DNA of 64,000 nt, taken from Streptomyces sp. NA04227 (GTDB taxonomy: Bacteria; Actinomycetota; Actinomycetes; Streptomycetales; Streptomycetaceae). Of this stretch, positions 8,702 to 16,640 are shown one piece after another. Under the pieces are notes generated by a model. It was given only the letters and a program-made list of their open reading frames with translations, was not told the DNA's origin and made no database searches. Position 1 is the stretch's first letter. Each line of letters starts with the position of its first letter. The stretch is from positions 3,833,001 to 3,897,000 of the forward strand of contig NZ_CP054918.1 of assembly GCF_013364195.1 (NCBI RefSeq). Reading direction: 5' to 3'. A program made the translations under genes and the position numbers.

Positions 8702-9876
8702 CGCCCGGTCCCTCCCGGCTCGTTGTGCGTGTCGTTCTCCGCCTCCGCGTCCAGCTCGGCCCGCAACTGGGCCGCCTGTTCCCGCAGTTGGGAGGTCTGT
8801 TCGGCGAAGACATGGCTGAACAGGTCCATCGGGTCGAGCACCGGGTCGGCGTTCATCCGGGCCCGCAGGTCGGCCGCCATCGTCTCGGCCTCGTCCTTGG
8901 CCGCCTGTTTGCCGTCGTCGTCCAGCAGTCCGCGTTCGGTCAACTCCCGCTCCAGCAGGGCGATGGGGTCGTGTCCGCGCCAGACCTCGACTTCCTTGTC
9001 CTCGCGATAGCGGGTGGCGTCGTCGGCGTTGGTGTGCGCGTCGATGCGGTAGGTGATGGCCTCGACCAGGGTGGGTCCGCCGCCGGTGCGTGCCCGCTGG
9101 ATGGCCTCGGTGAGCACCTCGTGCACGGCCACCACGTCGTTGCCGTCGACCAGGCGGCCCGGCATTCCGTACCCGACGGCCTTGTGGGCCAGGGACGGGG
9201 CGGCGGTCTGCTTGTCGAGCGGCACGGAGATCGCGAAGCCGTTGTTCTGCACCAGGAAGACGACCGGTGCCTGCCAGACGGCGGCGAAGTTCAGCGCCTC
9301 GTGGAAGTCGCCCTCGCTGGTGCCGCCGTCGCCGACCAGGGCGAGCGCGACGACGTCGTCGCCGCGCAGCCGGGCCGCGTGGGCGAGGCCGACCGCGTGC
9401 GGCAGTTGGGTGGCGAGCGGGGTGCACAGCGGGGCGATGCGGTGTTCGCGCGGGTCGTAGCCGGTGTGCCAGTCGCCGCGGAGCAGGGTCAGCGCCTGGA
9501 CCGGGTCGAGGCCGCGGGCGACCGCCGCGAGGGTGTCGCGGTAGCTGGGGAACAGCCAGTCCTGCTCCCGCAGGACGTCGGCCGCGGCTATCTCACAGGC
9601 CTCCTGGCCGGTGGTCGACGGGTACACGGCAAGCCTGCCCTGCTTGGTGAGGGCGGTGGCCTGCGCGTTGTAGCGGCGGCCGCGTACCAGCTGGGCGTAC
9701 AGGCGCCGCAGCAGCGCCGGGTCCGCCTTCAGGGCACCCTCGGTGCCGAGGACCCGGTACGGCTCGGGGTCGGGAAGAAGCGGGCCGGGATCCGTGCGCG
9801 GTTTCCAGGCGGGCGGCGGGGTGGGCCGGTAAGCGCCCCGCTGCTCGTCCAGAACCGTCGGGCTGTTCCTCTTCAC
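8698..9876 (-). CDS. bkdA: 2-oxoacid dehydrogenase E1 alpha subunit
   Basis: Thiamine-diphosphate-binding E1 alpha subunit, 392 residues. The ThDP motif GDGGTSEGDFHEALN through FLVQNN lies near 190-220, preceded by a typical YPSTTGQEACEIA entry and LFPSYRDTLAAVARG. The C-terminus is Glu/Gln/Ala-rich and likely coiled coil. The start is the GTG at 9876, 8 nt after an AGGAGG Shine-Dalgarno; upstream in-frame codons run into the divergent promoter. First gene of the bkdABC operon. A PaaR-like inverted repeat and a DnaA box lie in the 182-bp divergent region shared with the Lrp-type gene, which is the probable local regulator. Confidence 0.94.
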   Translation of the reverse strand: MKRNSPTVLDEQRGAYRPTPPPAWKPRTDPGPLLPDPEPYRVLGTEGALKADPALLRRLYAQLVRGRRYNAQATALTKQGRLAVYPSTTGQEACEIAAADVLREQDWLFPSYRDTLAAVARGLDPVQALTLLRGDWHTGYDPREHRIAPLCTPLATQLPHAVGLAHAARLRGDDVVALALVGDGGTSEGDFHEALNFAAVWQAPVVFLVQNNGFAISVPLDKQTAAPSLAHKAVGYGMPGRLVDGNDVVAVHEVLTEAIQRARTGGGPTLVEAITYRIDAHTNADDATRYREDKEVEVWRGHDPIALLERELTERGLLDDDGKQAAKDEAETMAADLRARMNADPVLDPMDLFSHVFAEQTSQLREQAAQLRAELDAEAENDTHNEPGGTGR

Positions 9877-9943
9877 CGCGTGCACCTCCTCGTGGGCGGT
9901 TCGTGGGGAGTGGCTCGGAGCGCACGTGTGATGCGCCTCACCA

Positions 9944-9957
9944 ACCGATTGTTCGGT
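9944..9957. promoter_or_regulatory. Candidate PaaR operator 1 (bkdA/lrp divergent promoter)
   Basis: ACCGATTGTTCGGT, one base off the ACCGNNCGNNCGGT pattern found perfectly at 12976 and 20382 beside paa genes. It lies 67 bp upstream of the bkdA start and 101 bp upstream of the lrp start. Confidence 0.6.
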
Positions 9958-9991
9958 CAGCGGCACATTTTGGCTACAGGCACCTTCAGTC

Positions 9992-10000
9992 TGTGGACAA
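9992..10000 (-). promoter_or_regulatory. DnaA box
   Basis: TGTGGACAA on the plus strand, i.e. TTGTCCACA, the preferred Streptomyces DnaA box, on the minus strand. It lies in the bkdA/lrp divergent promoter region. Confidence 0.6.
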
Positions 10001-10058
10001 TCGGTTCTCCACAGCGTCGTATGGAAGCAGTACGTCCATGGTATGGAGGCGGGGGCGC

Positions 10059-10589
10059 ATGGCATCTGAACGAATGGCCGAGGGTGACGCCGAGCGCGAG
10101 GAGCTGTCACTGCCTCCGCCCCAGGGCATTCCCTGGACGCCGCCGCGCCCGCTCGACTCCGTGGACCGCGCGATCCTCGACATCCTCCGCGCCGACGGCC
10201 GGGCCTCGATACGTTCCGTGGCCGAACAGGTCCACGTCTCGCGCGCGAACGCCTACGCCCGTATCAACCGCATGGTCGCCGACGGCGTGATACGCGGTTT
10301 CGCGGCGCGCGTGGACCACGAACGCGCAGGTCAGGGCACCTCGGCGTACATCACCCTGAAGATCGTGCAGAACACCTGGCGCACCGTGAGCGAGCAACTG
10401 CGCGAACTGCCCGGCGCCTCACACATCGCCCTGGTCAGCGGCGACTTCGACGTGCTGCTGATGGTGCACGCCCCGGACAACCGCACGCTGCGCGAACTCG
10501 TCCTGACCCGCCTCCAGGCCATCCCGGAGATTCTGAGCACCCGCACGCTGCTCGTCTTCGAGGAGGAGGACCTGGAGCCCGGCAGCTGA
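10059..10589 (+). CDS. bkdR: Lrp/AsnC-family transcriptional regulator (BkdR-like)
   Basis: 176-residue regulator with an AsnC-type winged helix (DSVDRAILDILRADGRASIR, SVAEQVHVSRANAYARINRM) near 30-75 and a C-terminal RAM/AsnC ligand-binding domain (SGDFDVLLMVHAPDN, ending ILSTRTLLVFEEED). The start is ATG at 10059, 10 nt after a GGAGG; longer versions have no ribosome-binding site. It is divergent from bkdABC, the arrangement of Lrp-type BkdR regulators, so it probably controls that operon in response to branched-chain amino or oxo acids. The symbol is inferred from position. The 3' end overlaps a 34-bp tandem duplication. Confidence 0.9.
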   Translation: MASERMAEGDAEREELSLPPPQGIPWTPPRPLDSVDRAILDILRADGRASIRSVAEQVHVSRANAYARINRMVADGVIRGFAARVDHERAGQGTSAYITLKIVQNTWRTVSEQLRELPGASHIALVSGDFDVLLMVHAPDNRTLRELVLTRLQAIPEILSTRTLLVFEEEDLEPGS

Positions 10590-10641
10590 GCCCAGCAGCT
10601 GCGCCCGGGAGCCCGGCAGCTGAGCCCAGCAGCTGCGCCCG
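10574..10641 (+). repeat. Perfect 34-bp tandem duplication at the lrp 3' end
   Basis: Two identical 34-bp units, 10574-10607 and 10608-10641, beginning GGAGCCCGGCAGCTGAGCCC. The first unit contains the last codons and stop of the lrp gene. Degenerate GAGCCCGGCAGC copies continue to about 10670. Confidence 0.85.
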
Positions 10642-10723
10642 GGAGCCGAGCCCTGAGCCCGGCAGCCGAGCCCGGACGCCGGGCCCTGAGCGCAGGCCGC
10701 GGGTCGGCGGCGGCCTAACCGGA

Positions 10724-10764
10724 ACGGGCCGGACCCCTGCGGTCGCCCGCGGAGTCCGGCCCGT
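10724..10764. terminator. Bidirectional terminator between lrp and tetR
   Basis: Perfect 11-bp arms ACGGGCCGGAC and GTCCGGCCCGT around a 19-nt loop, between two convergent genes. No T tract, as is common in streptomycetes. Confidence 0.7.
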
Positions 10765-10799
10765 ACCGTCGCGTCAACGGGTCCCGGCAGGGCGCCCGT

Positions 10800-11396
10800 T
10801 CAGCTCTCGTCCTCGGCACGCAGTCCGGCGAACGTCAGCCGCGCCACCGCGTCGGCGATGTCCCGGGGGATGATGCTGCCGCCGTCCGGCCGGTACCACT
10901 CGACGATCGAGTTGATCATTCCGAACACCAGCCGGGTGGCGAGCCGTACGTCGATGTCCCTGCGGACCTCGCCCTCCTGGGCCGCCGCCCGCAGCAGGTC
11001 GGCCACCCGGTGGTCGAACTCGCGGCGCCGCTCCAGCGCCCAGCGTTCGGTGTCGGTGTTGCCGCGCACCCGCAGCAGCAGGGTCACATAGGGCAGTTCG
11101 GCGGTCAGGACCTCGACCATGCGCCGGGTGACGTACTCCAGGCGGCGGGCCGAGGGGCCGCTGCGCGCGGGTTCCTCGTCGAGGATCGCGAACAGGCCGT
11201 CCAGGGCCCGGCTCACGGCCCGGCGCAGCAGCTCTTCCTTGCCCGAGACGTGGTGATAGATGGACGACTTGGAGATGCCCGCCGCCTTGGACAGGTGCTC
11301 CATCGACGTGCCGTCGTAGCCGCGCTCGTTGAAGACGGTGACCGCGACGGCGAGCAGCGACTCCGGGGTGTAGGTGTCGCGCCGAGGCGTGGTCAT
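10800..11396 (-). CDS. paaR: TetR-family repressor, probable PaaR
   Basis: 198-residue TetR regulator. The N-terminal helix-turn-helix covers about 10-57 (LLAVAVTVFNERGYDGTSME, AAGISKSSIYHHVSGKEELL), and a C-terminal ligand-binding domain follows. Its ATG overlaps the paaH stop (ATGA), so it is co-translated with a phenylacetate-pathway gene. Actinobacterial PaaR proteins repress paa genes and release DNA on binding phenylacetyl-CoA. Three matches to the ACCGNNCGNNCGGT element lie in this window beside paa and bkd promoters, and this is the only TetR gene here. The assignment rests on context and motif and is not proven by sequence alone. Confidence 0.8.
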   Translation of the reverse strand: MTTPRRDTYTPESLLAVAVTVFNERGYDGTSMEHLSKAAGISKSSIYHHVSGKEELLRRAVSRALDGLFAILDEEPARSGPSARRLEYVTRRMVEVLTAELPYVTLLLRVRGNTDTERWALERRREFDHRVADLLRAAAQEGEVRRDIDVRLATRLVFGMINSIVEWYRPDGGSIIPRDIADAVARLTFAGLRAEDES

Positions 11397-12919
11397 GGTG
11401 CGGACTCCCGGTTCTCGGAGGCGTACGCGTGCCGGTACAGCGCGAGGGAGGGAGCGTAGCGGCCGCCGGGGTCGCGCAGATGCAGGTCGTCCAGGAGCGA
11501 GTGGGCCCAGGTCCGGCCGAGCCTGCGGCTCCATTCGAAGGGGCCCAGCGGGTAGTTGACGCCCATCCGCATGGCCGTGTCGATGTCCTCCTCGGTGGCG
11601 ACGCCCTTGGCCACCGCGTCGTGCGAGAGGTCGATCAGCCGGGCGACGGTACGCGCGACGATCATGCCCGGCACGTCGCCGATGACGCTGACCTTCTTGC
11701 CGAGCGCCTGGAACAGGCCGATGGCCTCCCTGAGGGTGCGCTGGCCGGTGTCCTGGGAGGCGGACAGGGCGATCCGGGTGGCCGCGCGGTAGTCGAGGGC
11801 GAGGTCGAAGTAGACGACGTCGCGATACTCCACGGAGGTCTGGCCGTCCGCGAGCGCGAGCTGGCCACCGCCCGGCAGGACCAGGCGGGTGCCGTGGTCC
11901 TCGTCCTCCTCGCGGACCGGGATGCCCGCCTCACGGATCAGCGTGAGCAGCTCCGCGGCCGGACCGAGTTCGCCCTCGGCGACCACAAAGGCGGGCGGTT
12001 CGGCCGCTTCCGCGGTGTGCGGCTCGGGCTGTTCTCCCTGGTCGTCGCCGTATCCGTACCAGCCGTGCCCCGACTTGCGCCCGAGACGTCCCGACTCGAC
12101 GAGACGGCGCTGGGCGAGGGACGGCGTGAACTTCACATCGTTGAAGAAGGACTCCCAGACCGAGCGCGTCACCGATTCGTTGACGTCCTGCCCGATCAGG
12201 TCGGTGAGTTCGAACGCGCCCATCTTGAAGCCGCCGCACTCACGGAGCACGGCGTCGATGGTGGCCGGGTCCGCGCCCTGGCCCTCGAAGACCGCGAAGG
12301 CCTCCGCGTAGAAGGGGCGCGCGATGCGGTTGACGATGAAGCCGGGGGTGTCCGCGCAGGCCACGGGCCGCTTGCCCCAGGCGCGCGCCATCTCGTACGC
12401 ACGGGTCGCCGAGGTGACGTCGGTGGCGAAGCCCGAAACCACCTCGACCAGCGGCAACAGGGGCGCCGGATTGAAGAAGTGCAGCCCGACGAACCGGCCG
12501 GGACGGCGCAGCGGGCCACCGATGGCGGTGACCGAGAGGGAGGAGGTGTTGGTGGCGAGCAGACAGTCCGCGGAGACGATCTCCTCGAGAGCGGTGAACA
12601 GCCGCTGTTTGACGTCAAGGTCCTCCAGGACCGCTTCCACGACCAGGATCGCGTCGGCGAACTCGGACAGTTCCTCGGCGGGCGACAGACGGCCGAGCGC
12701 TGTGTCCCGGTCCTCGGGGCTCATCCGCCCCTTGTCCACGAGCCGCGCGAGCCGCGCCGTGATCGCCTCCGCCGCGGCCTTCGCCCTGCCCGGCGCGGCG
12801 TCGTAGAGACGTACGGGATGTCCGGCCACTAGCGCGACCTGGGCTATGCCCTGGCCCATGGTTCCGGTGCCGACCACGCCTACGGCACCGGCGGGCCTGC
12901 TGGGGTCGAGTGCTGTCAT
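11393..12919 (-). CDS. paaH: 3-hydroxyacyl-CoA dehydrogenase (PaaH type)
   Basis: NAD-dependent 3-hydroxyacyl-CoA dehydrogenase of 508 residues, expected to oxidise 3-hydroxyadipyl-CoA in late phenylacetate degradation. The N-terminal Rossmann fold has VGVVGTGTMGQGIAQVALVA near 13-32. ATNTSSLSVTAI and GLHFFNPAPLLPLVEVV are the characteristic NAD and catalytic His segments. A first C-terminal domain (GFIVNRIARPFYAEA) is followed by a second C-terminal domain ending MRMGVNYPLGPFEW, as in PaaH rather than short Hbd enzymes. The start is ATG at 12919, 57 bp from a perfect PaaR-like operator and divergent from paaN. It overlaps the tetR gene by 4 nt. Confidence 0.92.
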   Translation of the reverse strand: MTALDPSRPAGAVGVVGTGTMGQGIAQVALVAGHPVRLYDAAPGRAKAAAEAITARLARLVDKGRMSPEDRDTALGRLSPAEELSEFADAILVVEAVLEDLDVKQRLFTALEEIVSADCLLATNTSSLSVTAIGGPLRRPGRFVGLHFFNPAPLLPLVEVVSGFATDVTSATRAYEMARAWGKRPVACADTPGFIVNRIARPFYAEAFAVFEGQGADPATIDAVLRECGGFKMGAFELTDLIGQDVNESVTRSVWESFFNDVKFTPSLAQRRLVESGRLGRKSGHGWYGYGDDQGEQPEPHTAEAAEPPAFVVAEGELGPAAELLTLIREAGIPVREEDEDHGTRLVLPGGGQLALADGQTSVEYRDVVYFDLALDYRAATRIALSASQDTGQRTLREAIGLFQALGKKVSVIGDVPGMIVARTVARLIDLSHDAVAKGVATEEDIDTAMRMGVNYPLGPFEWSRRLGRTWAHSLLDDLHLRDPGGRYAPSLALYRHAYASENRESAP

Positions 12920-12975
12920 GCTCGCGATCCTCCCGCACCGGGTTTTCCACAGGTTCGGCGGACCCTCTTGTCCCG

Positions 12976-12989
12976 ACCGATCGTTCGGT
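12976..12989. promoter_or_regulatory. Candidate PaaR operator 2 (paaH/paaN divergent promoter)
   Basis: ACCGATCGTTCGGT, a perfect match to ACCGNNCGNNCGGT, the core of the PaaR site described for Corynebacterium glutamicum. It is centred in the 149-bp region between divergent paaH and paaN. Confidence 0.75.
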
Positions 12990-13068
12990 TACTCTAACTC
13001 TGTCCGCCCGTTCCTGCCCAGCCCGCCGGGTTCGCCATGAAGCCGGTCGAAGGAGGAGTTGGTCCCGC

Positions 13069-14763
13069 ATGACCGCCGCCGCACAGTCCGTGCACGAGCT
13101 GATCGAGAAGCACCGGCCCGTTCTCGACCAGGCCCTGGAAACGATCCGCAGCCGCGCCTACTGGTCCCCGTATCCGGAACACCCCAAGGCGTACGGCGAG
13201 AACGGCAGCCTCTCCCTGCCCGAGGGCAAGGCGGCCTTCGACGCGCTCCTCGGCGGCCGCGTGGAGCTCGACCAGCCCGGGACCGACGACTGGGTGGGCG
13301 GCGAGGTCTCCCCCTACGGCCCCAAGTTGAACGTCACCTACCCGCACGCCGACCCGGATGTCCTGCTGCCCGCGATGCGGGCGGGCATGGGCGCCTGGCG
13401 GGACGCGGGCGCCGAGGCCCGGGCGGCGGTCTGCCTGGAGATCCTGGCCCGTATCAACGCGCGCACGCACGAGTTCGCGCACGCCGTCATGCACACCAGC
13501 GGACAGGCCTACATGATGGCCTTCCAGGCCGGCGGCCCGCACGCCCAGGACCGCGGTCTGGAAGCGGTCGCCTACGCCTACGCCGAGCAGGTGCGCACCC
13601 CGGACGAGGCCGGCTGGTCCAAGCCGCAGGGCAAGCGCGACCCGCTGGAGCTGCACAAGGCCTTCGTCCCGGTCGGCCGCGGCGTCTCCCTGCTCATCGG
13701 CTGCAACACCTTCCCCACCTGGAACGGCTACCCGGGCCTGTTCGCCTCCCTGGCCACCGCCAACCCGGTCCTCGTCAAGCCGCACCCGCGCGCGGTGCTG
13801 CCGCTCGCGCTGACCGTGCAGATCTGCCGCGAGGTCCTCGCCGAATCCGGCTTCGACCCGAACCTGGTCGCGCTCGCCGCCGAGGGCGCCGGTGAGGGCA
13901 TCGCCAAGACCCTCGCGCTGCGCCCCGAGGTCCGCCTCATCGACTACACCGGCTCCACCGAGTTCGGCGACTGGCTGGAGGCCAACGCCCGCCAGGCGCA
14001 GGTCTACACGGAGAAGGCGGGCGTCAACACCGTCGTCGTCGACTCCACCGACAACTACAAGGGCATGCTCGCCAACCTGGCCTTCTCGCTGTCCCTGTAC
14101 AGCGGCCAGATGTGCACCACCCCGCAGAACCTGCTCATCCCGCGCGCGGGAATCGACACCGACGCGGGCCCCAAGTCCTACGACGAGGTCGTGACCGACC
14201 TCGCGGCGGCGGTCGACGGACTCCTCGGCGACGACGCCCGCGCCAACGCCCTGCTCGGCGCGCTGGTGAACCCGGGCGTCAAGCAGCGCCTGGACGCCGC
14301 GCCCGGTCTCGGCGAAGTCGCCCTGGCCTCACGGGAGATCAGCAACCCGGAGTTCCCCGACGCTGTCGTGCGTACGCCGGTCATGGTGAAGCTGGACGGC
14401 ACCAAGCCGGACGCCGAGGCCGCCTACTTCAGCGAGTGCTTCGGCCCGGTCTCCTTCGCGGTGGCGGTCGACTCCACCGAGGCCGCCCTGGACCTGCTGC
14501 GTCGTACGGTGCGCGAGAAGGGCGCCATGACGGTCGGCGCCTACACCACCTCCGCCGAGGTCACCACCTCCGTACAGGACGTCTGCCTGGAGGAGTGCGC
14601 CCAGCTCTCGCTGAACCTGACCGGCGGGGTGTACGTCAACCAGACCGCCGCCTTCTCCGACTTCCACGGCTCCGGCGGCAACCCGGCGGCCAACGCGGCC
14701 CTGTGCGACGGCGCCTTCGTGTCGAACCGGTTCCGCGTGGTGGAGATCCGCCGGGAGGGCTGA
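13069..14763 (+). CDS. paaN: PaaN-type aldehyde dehydrogenase of phenylacetate degradation
   Basis: 564-residue aldehyde-dehydrogenase-superfamily protein of the actinobacterial PaaN-2 type. In the paa pathway such enzymes oxidise the reactive semialdehyde formed after oxepin-CoA ring opening. ALDH features are LIGCNTFPTWNGYPGLFA, PVLVKPHPRAVLPLALTVQI, the DYTGSTEFGDWLE nucleotide segment and the nucleophilic Cys in YSGQMCTTPQN near 350. The MaoC-like hydratase domain of Gram-negative PaaZ fusions is absent. The start is ATG at 13069 after AGGAGGAG (13051-13058). It is divergent from paaH across a PaaR-like operator. Whether it alone gives the dehydrogenase step or needs a separate hydratase is unknown. 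Confidence 0.88.
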   Translation: MTAAAQSVHELIEKHRPVLDQALETIRSRAYWSPYPEHPKAYGENGSLSLPEGKAAFDALLGGRVELDQPGTDDWVGGEVSPYGPKLNVTYPHADPDVLLPAMRAGMGAWRDAGAEARAAVCLEILARINARTHEFAHAVMHTSGQAYMMAFQAGGPHAQDRGLEAVAYAYAEQVRTPDEAGWSKPQGKRDPLELHKAFVPVGRGVSLLIGCNTFPTWNGYPGLFASLATANPVLVKPHPRAVLPLALTVQICREVLAESGFDPNLVALAAEGAGEGIAKTLALRPEVRLIDYTGSTEFGDWLEANARQAQVYTEKAGVNTVVVDSTDNYKGMLANLAFSLSLYSGQMCTTPQNLLIPRAGIDTDAGPKSYDEVVTDLAAAVDGLLGDDARANALLGALVNPGVKQRLDAAPGLGEVALASREISNPEFPDAVVRTPVMVKLDGTKPDAEAAYFSECFGPVSFAVAVDSTEAALDLLRRTVREKGAMTVGAYTTSAEVTTSVQDVCLEECAQLSLNLTGGVYVNQTAAFSDFHGSGGNPAANAALCDGAFVSNRFRVVEIRREG

Positions 14764-14779
14764 GTTCGCAGCCGGGAGG

Positions 14780-14803
14780 CTGGATAACTGGATAACTGGA
14801 CAA
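14780..14803 (+). repeat. Three 8-bp tandem repeats after paaN
   Basis: CTGGATAA, CTGGATAA, CTGGACAA in direct succession, 17 bp after the paaN stop. Small and of unknown role. Confidence 0.6.
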
Positions 14804-14995
14804 AGCGGGGAAGCGGTTGGGGATCCACAGAGAGTCCCGGCCGAGGCCCCCGTGGAGAGTTTCGCCCCAGCGCCGCCTTCCACAGTGCGTCTCCCCTGTC
14901 CTCATCCGTGTGGAGGGGGCGGGGGAGACGACTGAGGGGAGCGGCAGCCGGGTGGGCCCGGTTCGTTCATCCGGACCTGCGCACCCGGCCCTTGC

Positions 14996-16333
14996 TCAGC
15001 AGGGCAAGGAGAGAAGCCCCAAGTGCCGCAGCACCGCGGCGATTTCGGGGGCGCGGCCTCGTACTCGGGCCGGACCGATGCTCAGCACGAGCCCGGCTTC
15101 GGCTTCGGCTTCGGCTTCGGCTTCGGCTTCGGCAGGAGAGTCTGTGGGCTCGGTCCGCGTGGGGGGTTGGGGGGCGGGTTCCTCCGGTGCGGTGGTTCGG
15201 GTGGCGCCCGGGGTGGGGCGCGGTCGCTGGACGCCGCTTCGCGTGACATGGCGTACGACGTCGACGAACTTGACCGCGGCGCAGGTTCGCAGCACCCGGC
15301 TTCCGTTGATCCCCACGTTCTCCAGGGCGGGACAGCGGTAGTAAGGGCCGAAGGGCGGTCCGCTGTTCTCGCTTCCGTCGGGAACCCTGATCTCCATCTC
15401 GCCGTGCGGGCAGTGCACGGTGCCGTCGGACATGACCGTCAGCTCCGTGTCCAGCGTGCCGCTGATGTCGGCGACAGGGTGCAGGCCGCCGGTGCCGACC
15501 GCTTCGACGAGCGTCTCGGCCATCCGTTCCCGGTGCCATCCGAGGTCGGCGTCGCCACGGCGTACGGAGGGGAGGAGTTCGGCGGTGACCCACTCCTGGA
15601 AGGCCTTGGCGGCGGGTTTGTCGGAGCGCATGAGCAGGATGTAGAGACCGGCTTCGCTGACGAGGTTCAGGGTCCGTGGGTTCCGAACATGACTTTCCTG
15701 ACCTGCGGATACGTCACCCCCCTCATTCGGAATGAGGGCCACCCTCCTCAGATCAACAGTCCTCGTGTTCACGCGACCCACTAGGCGACTCGCCATGGTG
15801 GGGTTCCCTCGGCCGAGAATCCTGCAAAGGTCCACGGTGGCGAACCAAGGCTCACCGTTGATGAGGACGAACCGGATCGGCTCACCGGTCTGCGGGAACT
15901 TCCTGTGCACGAGTACCGAACTCGCTTCCCCTGGCGGCGCCTCGGACACCGAGTCCAACAGCGCACGCCGAACCACCTCGCCGACCGGACTGTGCCGCAC
16001 GATCATGGCGAGCACCAGTGCCGTACGCCGTGTGAACACCGAGATGGTGCGGGCGCCTTGACGGCGTTCGGGCATGTTCCGGGCGAGGAACTCGGCGAGT
16101 TGGCGCCCTTGGAGTTGCCGGTAGCCGTGTTTCCTCAGCTCGTCCGCGTACTTGCGGACGACCCGGCGCAGTACGACGGCGTCGATTTCGAGGTAGTCGG
16201 CGAGCGTCGCCGCCGTGAGGTGGGTGCCGTCGGCGAGCAACGGCAGGGTCTTGATGTCGTCCAGGACGTGGGTCCGGTCGGCGAGTGTGGCCCGGAGCCG
16301 GGCCGAGTCCAGCAAGGACTCCTCTGTGTACAT
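14996..16333 (-). CDS. Bro-N (phage antirepressor) domain protein
   Basis: 445-residue orphan. Residues about 152-258 form a Bro-N domain, the DNA-binding module of baculoviral BRO proteins and phage antirepressors, recognised from IRFVLINGEPWFATVDLCRI, RNPRTLNLVSEAGLYILLM and KAFQEWVTAELLPSVRRG. The preceding 150 residues hold helix-rich segments (THLTAATLADYLEIDAVVLR, GYRQLQGRQLAEFLA) resembling DNA-binding or phage-regulatory helices, and a possible hydrophobic patch near 105-115. A Cys-containing region follows, then a Pro/Thr/Glu linker with an (Glu-Ala)6 run coded by a hexanucleotide microsatellite. No other phage genes are adjacent, so it may be a domesticated regulator. The start is ATG at 16333. 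The target is unknown. Confidence 0.75.
   Translation of the reverse strand: MYTEESLLDSARLRATLADRTHVLDDIKTLPLLADGTHLTAATLADYLEIDAVVLRRVVRKYADELRKHGYRQLQGRQLAEFLARNMPERRQGARTISVFTRRTALVLAMIVRHSPVGEVVRRALLDSVSEAPPGEASSVLVHRKFPQTGEPIRFVLINGEPWFATVDLCRILGRGNPTMASRLVGRVNTRTVDLRRVALIPNEGGDVSAGQESHVRNPRTLNLVSEAGLYILLMRSDKPAAKAFQEWVTAELLPSVRRGDADLGWHRERMAETLVEAVGTGGLHPVADISGTLDTELTVMSDGTVHCPHGEMEIRVPDGSENSGPPFGPYYRCPALENVGINGSRVLRTCAAVKFVDVVRHVTRSGVQRPRPTPGATRTTAPEEPAPQPPTRTEPTDSPAEAEAEAEAEAEAGLVLSIGPARVRGRAPEIAAVLRHLGLLSLPC
15095..15130 (-). repeat. Hexanucleotide microsatellite (GAAGCC)6 in the Bro-N gene
   Basis: Six uninterrupted GGCTTC units on the plus strand, coding (Glu-Ala)6. Unit number could change by slippage without breaking the frame. 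Confidence 0.9.
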
Positions 16334-16640
16334 CGCGGTGAGTCTCCTTGGAGACCGCCGCCCCCGGAAGGACGAGGGCAGGAAGGGACAACCCCCTATG
16401 GACGCCCGGGGGCAGAAAAGGCGGACCTTTTCCCGGCCCTAGGAGCGGAGATCGGCTCACCATTTCCCACGTACTGCACGACCGGCCGCGCTCACGCGTA
16501 CCGGCAACCACCACTCAAACCCTCGACGCCCGTTGCTCCAGTTGTCTCCGCGCACCCGGCACAACGAGACAGACGTACGAAGGTCACACATATGGCCGTA
16601 GTTTTTTCGGCGCTCGTTCGGCGCTCGTTCGGCGCTGTGA
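16334..16640. other. Intergenic region between the Bro-N and trmH genes
   Basis: 307 bp without a credible gene: the upstream region of the Bro-N gene and the downstream region of the methyltransferase gene. It includes GGCGCTCGTTC in tandem near 16609-16633 (two and a half copies). No clear promoter or terminator is seen. Confidence 0.6.
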
